From positions 1 to 8,325 of the forward strand of contig QNAD01000075.1 of the NCBI GenBank assembly GCA_003641345.1: a stretch of 8,325 nt of DNA. Reading direction: 5' to 3'. Source of the DNA: Candidatus Zixiibacteriota bacterium (GTDB lineage: Bacteria; Zixibacteria; MSB-5A5; GN15; FEB-12). Below are positions 6,662 to 8,325 of this stretch, one piece after another. The position numbers and the translations under genes are program-made. The notes below the pieces were generated by a model. That model saw only the letters and a list, made by a program, of their open reading frames with translations, had not been told where the DNA came from and did no database searches. Position 1 is the stretch's first letter. The number at the start of each line of letters is the position of its first letter.

Positions 6662-7393
6662 CTACTCAATAATTGAAGCGGTATCAATCAAACTCATCGA
6701 TTGTTTTAAGGGACCACCGGTAAGTTGATGTTTGACCATTCCAAGAGAAGGGACATAGTATTCCTGAATCCGAATAACGGGCGAATCGGAAAATTCGGAA
6801 TCAAATAAGTCAACATCGAATCGATAAGCATCAAACTCTCCGGCAGGAATAATGATTCTTTCAATTCCAACAAATTGTTTTTTGAAATAGAAACCATAGT
6901 AGGCATTATAAAATAGAAAGGTGCTGTCAGTTTCTTCAAAAGAAGGGAAATAACCGCTCCAAATTGAATCTTTTATGATTTCTCTGGGCATTATAATGGG
7001 AGGGACGGAAAAATAATTTATAACTTCTGTTTCATTAATTGTTTCCCAGCAACCGTTCAGAAGAATAGAAAATTCACTAATTTTTAAATTATTGTAAGGT
7101 TTACCATCTTTTTTAATTATCCAATCCTCACCATTGCCGGAGAAACTGAAAGTTATAAAAGAATTGGTAACATCGATGCTGTAAGTGGAATCAAGTGAAG
7201 TGACGGTGTCAACTTTAAGATAAACTAAACTACGACTATCGGCAAATCCCATAAGGTTAAAGCCATCTTCATAATTTGTGGGTGATTCATCAGCGTTTGT
7301 GTTGTTGTCAGTCGGGATATTACTCTCACCACAACTCAGGAAAAAGAGTGATGATAAAACTAAAACAGTAAATATAATTATTTTTTTAAACAT
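6662..7393 (-). CDS. Predicted lipoprotein of unknown function, 243 aa
   Basis: A secreted lipid-anchored protein. From the ATG at 7393 it has a KK lead, a hydrophobic core and a lipobox-like end FLSC with lipidated C21, then a low-complexity Asn/Thr/Asp linker. The rest is beta-rich. Towards the end are IPAGEFDAYRFDV (182-194) and EYYVPSLGMVKH (211-222). This pattern is common in periplasmic or outer-membrane lipoproteins in which a value is 'guided' by a PAG-F and a Y-x-P-x-x-G-x-V pair; no enzymatic residues are recognised. The frame extends upstream to an ATG at 7444, but AAGGAGG at 7398-7404 places the start at 7393. It faces the protease gene tail to tail with a 6-base gap and is divergent from the membrane-anchored gene at 7463. 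It looks like host-type cargo rather than a virion gene. Confidence 0.76.
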   Translation of the reverse strand: MFKKIIIFTVLVLSSLFFLSCGESNIPTDNNTNADESPTNYEDGFNLMGFADSRSLVYLKVDTVTSLDSTYSIDVTNSFITFSFSGNGEDWIIKKDGKPYNNLKISEFSILLNGCWETINETEVINYFSVPPIIMPREIIKDSIWSGYFPSFEETDSTFLFYNAYYGFYFKKQFVGIERIIIPAGEFDAYRFDVDLFDSEFSDSPVIRIQEYYVPSLGMVKHQLTGGPLKQSMSLIDTASIIE

Positions 7394-7397
7394 AAGT

Positions 7398-7404
7398 CCT
7401 CCTT
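7398..7404 (-). promoter_or_regulatory. Strong ribosome binding site for the lipoprotein
   Basis: AAGGAGG on the minus strand, four bases before the ATG at 7393. It decides the start against the in-frame ATG at 7444, which would add a 17-residue extension before a complete signal peptide. Confidence 0.75.
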
Positions 7405-7462
7405 CTAATAAGAATAAGAGACAATAGATTGAAGTTTTAATCAACTAAAATTCGAGGTTAAC

Positions 7463-7792
7463 ATGAAAAATAATAAATTTGGGTGGAACCTGCTTTTATA
7501 CGCTCCGGCTATAAATCTGATTACAATACTGTTTGGAATAGTAGCGGCTTATTTTATGACAATTCAGTCTTTAAAAGTTGAATTAGCCGAAAAAGCGGAA
7601 CAGGAAGTTGTGGGCGTGATTGACAAAAAACTGGTAAATCTTGAGGTGATTCTGAAAGAAGGGGTAGTTAATAAAGAAGATTTTTTCGAATTTTCGAAGA
7701 ATATCGAAGCCAGACTTGCGAGGATTGAATTTTATTTAATAAATAAATCAGGAGAACAAATTGAAAACAAAAGTTTGCCAGAAAAAAATTGA
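7463..7792 (+). CDS. Small membrane-anchored coiled-coil protein, 109 aa
   Basis: I do not recognise a family. One transmembrane segment (about residues 10-32, LLLYAPAINLITILFGIVAAY) is followed by charged heptad-like helix (34-64, then 73-95) and a polar tail. With only one short lead before the membrane helix, the coiled coil is probably either cytoplasmic or periplasmic depending on topology; the sequence does not settle this. CGAGG at 7453-7457 serves the ATG at 7463. It overlaps the next gene by 32 bases, so the two are probably translated together. It sits between protease and the putative capsid gene, where a scaffold or accessory head gene is normal. A membrane anchor there is unusual; holin- or spanin-like roles are possible but not shown. 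Confidence 0.7.
   Translation: MKNNKFGWNLLLYAPAINLITILFGIVAAYFMTIQSLKVELAEKAEQEVVGVIDKKLVNLEVILKEGVVNKEDFFEFSKNIEARLARIEFYLINKSGEQIENKSLPEKN
7750..7755 (+). promoter_or_regulatory. Ribosome binding site for a TTG start
   Basis: AGGAGA lies five bases before the TTG at 7761 and inside the preceding gene. No ATG, GTG or other TTG occurs in frame between the upstream stop at 7740-7742 and the TTG. It supports a TTG start and translational coupling. Confidence 0.65.
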
Positions 7793-8162
7793 TGATGTTT
7801 TGGAAATGCTGGATGATAATAATTTAGGCGCTTTGGATATTAATCAAATTAAACAAACAATTTTGCTTATAAAAAATACAATTGAATCAAATAATTCAGG
7901 GCTTGAAGAATTAAATATCCTTAGGCAGGATTATATTCAACGGGTGTCAGGAATGTTAAAAGCGATTGCTGCTGTTTGCAGAAACAAAGAAGAAACTGAA
8001 GAAATTCTGAATCTGATAGAATCATTTGAACAGATGTCGGCTGTTAAACTTATATCAATTTATCGCAAGGTCTCTGCAAAATTCAGAAATGCCTTTCCAA
8101 CAAGCTTTGGTATTACAAATCACTACACACCGAAAAATAAATCATACGCTGAATACAAATAA
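7761..8162 (+). CDS. Small helical protein of phage head cluster, 133 aa, TTG start
   Basis: I do not recognise a family. The protein is nearly all predicted helix to about residue 110, with leucine/isoleucine-rich charged repeats (EEILNLIESFEQM near 80-92). A basic, aromatic tail follows (FRNAFPTSFGITNHYTPKNK). Length, helical character and place just before the presumed capsid gene suit a scaffold, head-completion or assembly-helper protein, but no motif proves it. The start is a TTG at 7761 with AGGAGA before it; the next in-frame ATG is at 7806 and has no equal ribosome site. It overlaps the upstream coiled-coil gene by 32 bases in another frame. It is followed by a 69-base spacer. Confidence 0.68.
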   Translation: MKTKVCQKKIDDVLEMLDDNNLGALDINQIKQTILLIKNTIESNNSGLEELNILRQDYIQRVSGMLKAIAAVCRNKEETEEILNLIESFEQMSAVKLISIYRKVSAKFRNAFPTSFGITNHYTPKNKSYAEYK

Positions 8163-8231
8163 CGAGGGATTCAATCTCCCGGCTTAGAGGGTTTTTATCA
8201 CCCGCTGTATATTTTTTAGAAAGGAATTTAT

Positions 8232-8325
8232 ATGTCTGTTCGAGATCAAAATCTTGAAACAATAGCTCCCATTTTAGCAACTTTTAAAATATCTCAAACT
8301 GCAAATATTGATGATTTGAAAGATG
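8232..8325 (+). CDS. Start of a gene in the major-capsid position, 3' end beyond the window
   Basis: Only 31 codons are visible, beginning MSVRDQNLETIAPILATF. The ATG at 8232 has a good ribosome site (GAAAGGA, about seven bases upstream). Position after protease and a small helical gene is where HK97-type loci place the major capsid protein. The visible residues are too few to confirm this, so the call is positional only. The spacer at 8163-8231 contains two weak GC-containing stem-loops (GGGA/TCCC near 8166-8180, GGGT/ACCC near 8190-8203) with no clear terminator T-run. Confidence 0.6.
   Translation, partial: MSVRDQNLETIAPILATFKISQTANIDDLKD

Noticed and set aside
6706..6939. Minus-strand open frame of 77 codons
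   Set aside because: Same strand but another frame inside the lipoprotein gene; no ribosome site.
8163..8231. Intrinsic terminator or riboswitch before the last gene
   Set aside because: Only 4-bp stems are found and no convincing T-run follows a stable hairpin; no riboswitch pattern is seen.

Overview
This AT-rich window, apparently from a Gram-negative bacterium, joins one ordinary chromosomal gene to a run of tailed-phage (HK97-type) head genes. The left edge is a minus-strand hisC-like aminotransferase cut by the window end. The rest of the plus strand carries a portal protein, a large terminase subunit, a capsid maturation protease with a large extra C-terminal half, a small membrane-anchored coiled-coil protein, a small helical protein, and the first 31 codons of a further gene that sits where the major capsid protein would be expected. 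No integrase, repressor, tRNA or attachment site is visible. The sequence therefore cannot separate an intact prophage from a decayed or domesticated phage-like locus. The host cannot be named. PEP-CTERM sorting signals, a lipoprotein and low GC point to a Gram-negative, exosortase-bearing, exopolysaccharide-producing lineage, possibly an uncultured FCB-type phylum, but this is an inference.

Three exported-protein genes lie on the minus strand between the phage genes. They are a 198-residue PEP-CTERM protein left of the portal gene, a 112-residue PEP-CTERM protein squeezed between terminase and protease, and a lipoprotein between protease and the 109-residue coiled-coil gene. The last two end only 2 and 6 bases from the plus-strand phage gene they face. 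The layout resembles prophage 'morons' (cargo genes with their own promoters), but here the cargo carries exosortase-dependent surface-sorting signals.

Both PEP-CTERM genes have a sigma-54 (-24/-12) promoter match, with GG and GC exactly 10 bases apart, followed by TTTGCT-type -12 elements. Each lies 39-41 bases upstream of the chosen ATG. This agrees with the known PrsK/PrsR/RpoN control of PEP-CTERM genes and suggests the cargo is wired into a host regulon rather than a phage one. The upstream match also fixes the start of the first PEP-CTERM gene, because the promoter covers the longer possible start.

Other points of interest are these. The terminase reading frame runs upstream of any standard start codon to an ATAA overlap with the portal stop, as if one G-to-A change had converted a classic ATGA junction. 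The C-terminal half of the protease shows the motif order of an ATP-dependent DNA ligase core with the catalytic lysine missing. The portal upstream region holds helically phased ATTGC-like repeats ending in a perfect inverted repeat.
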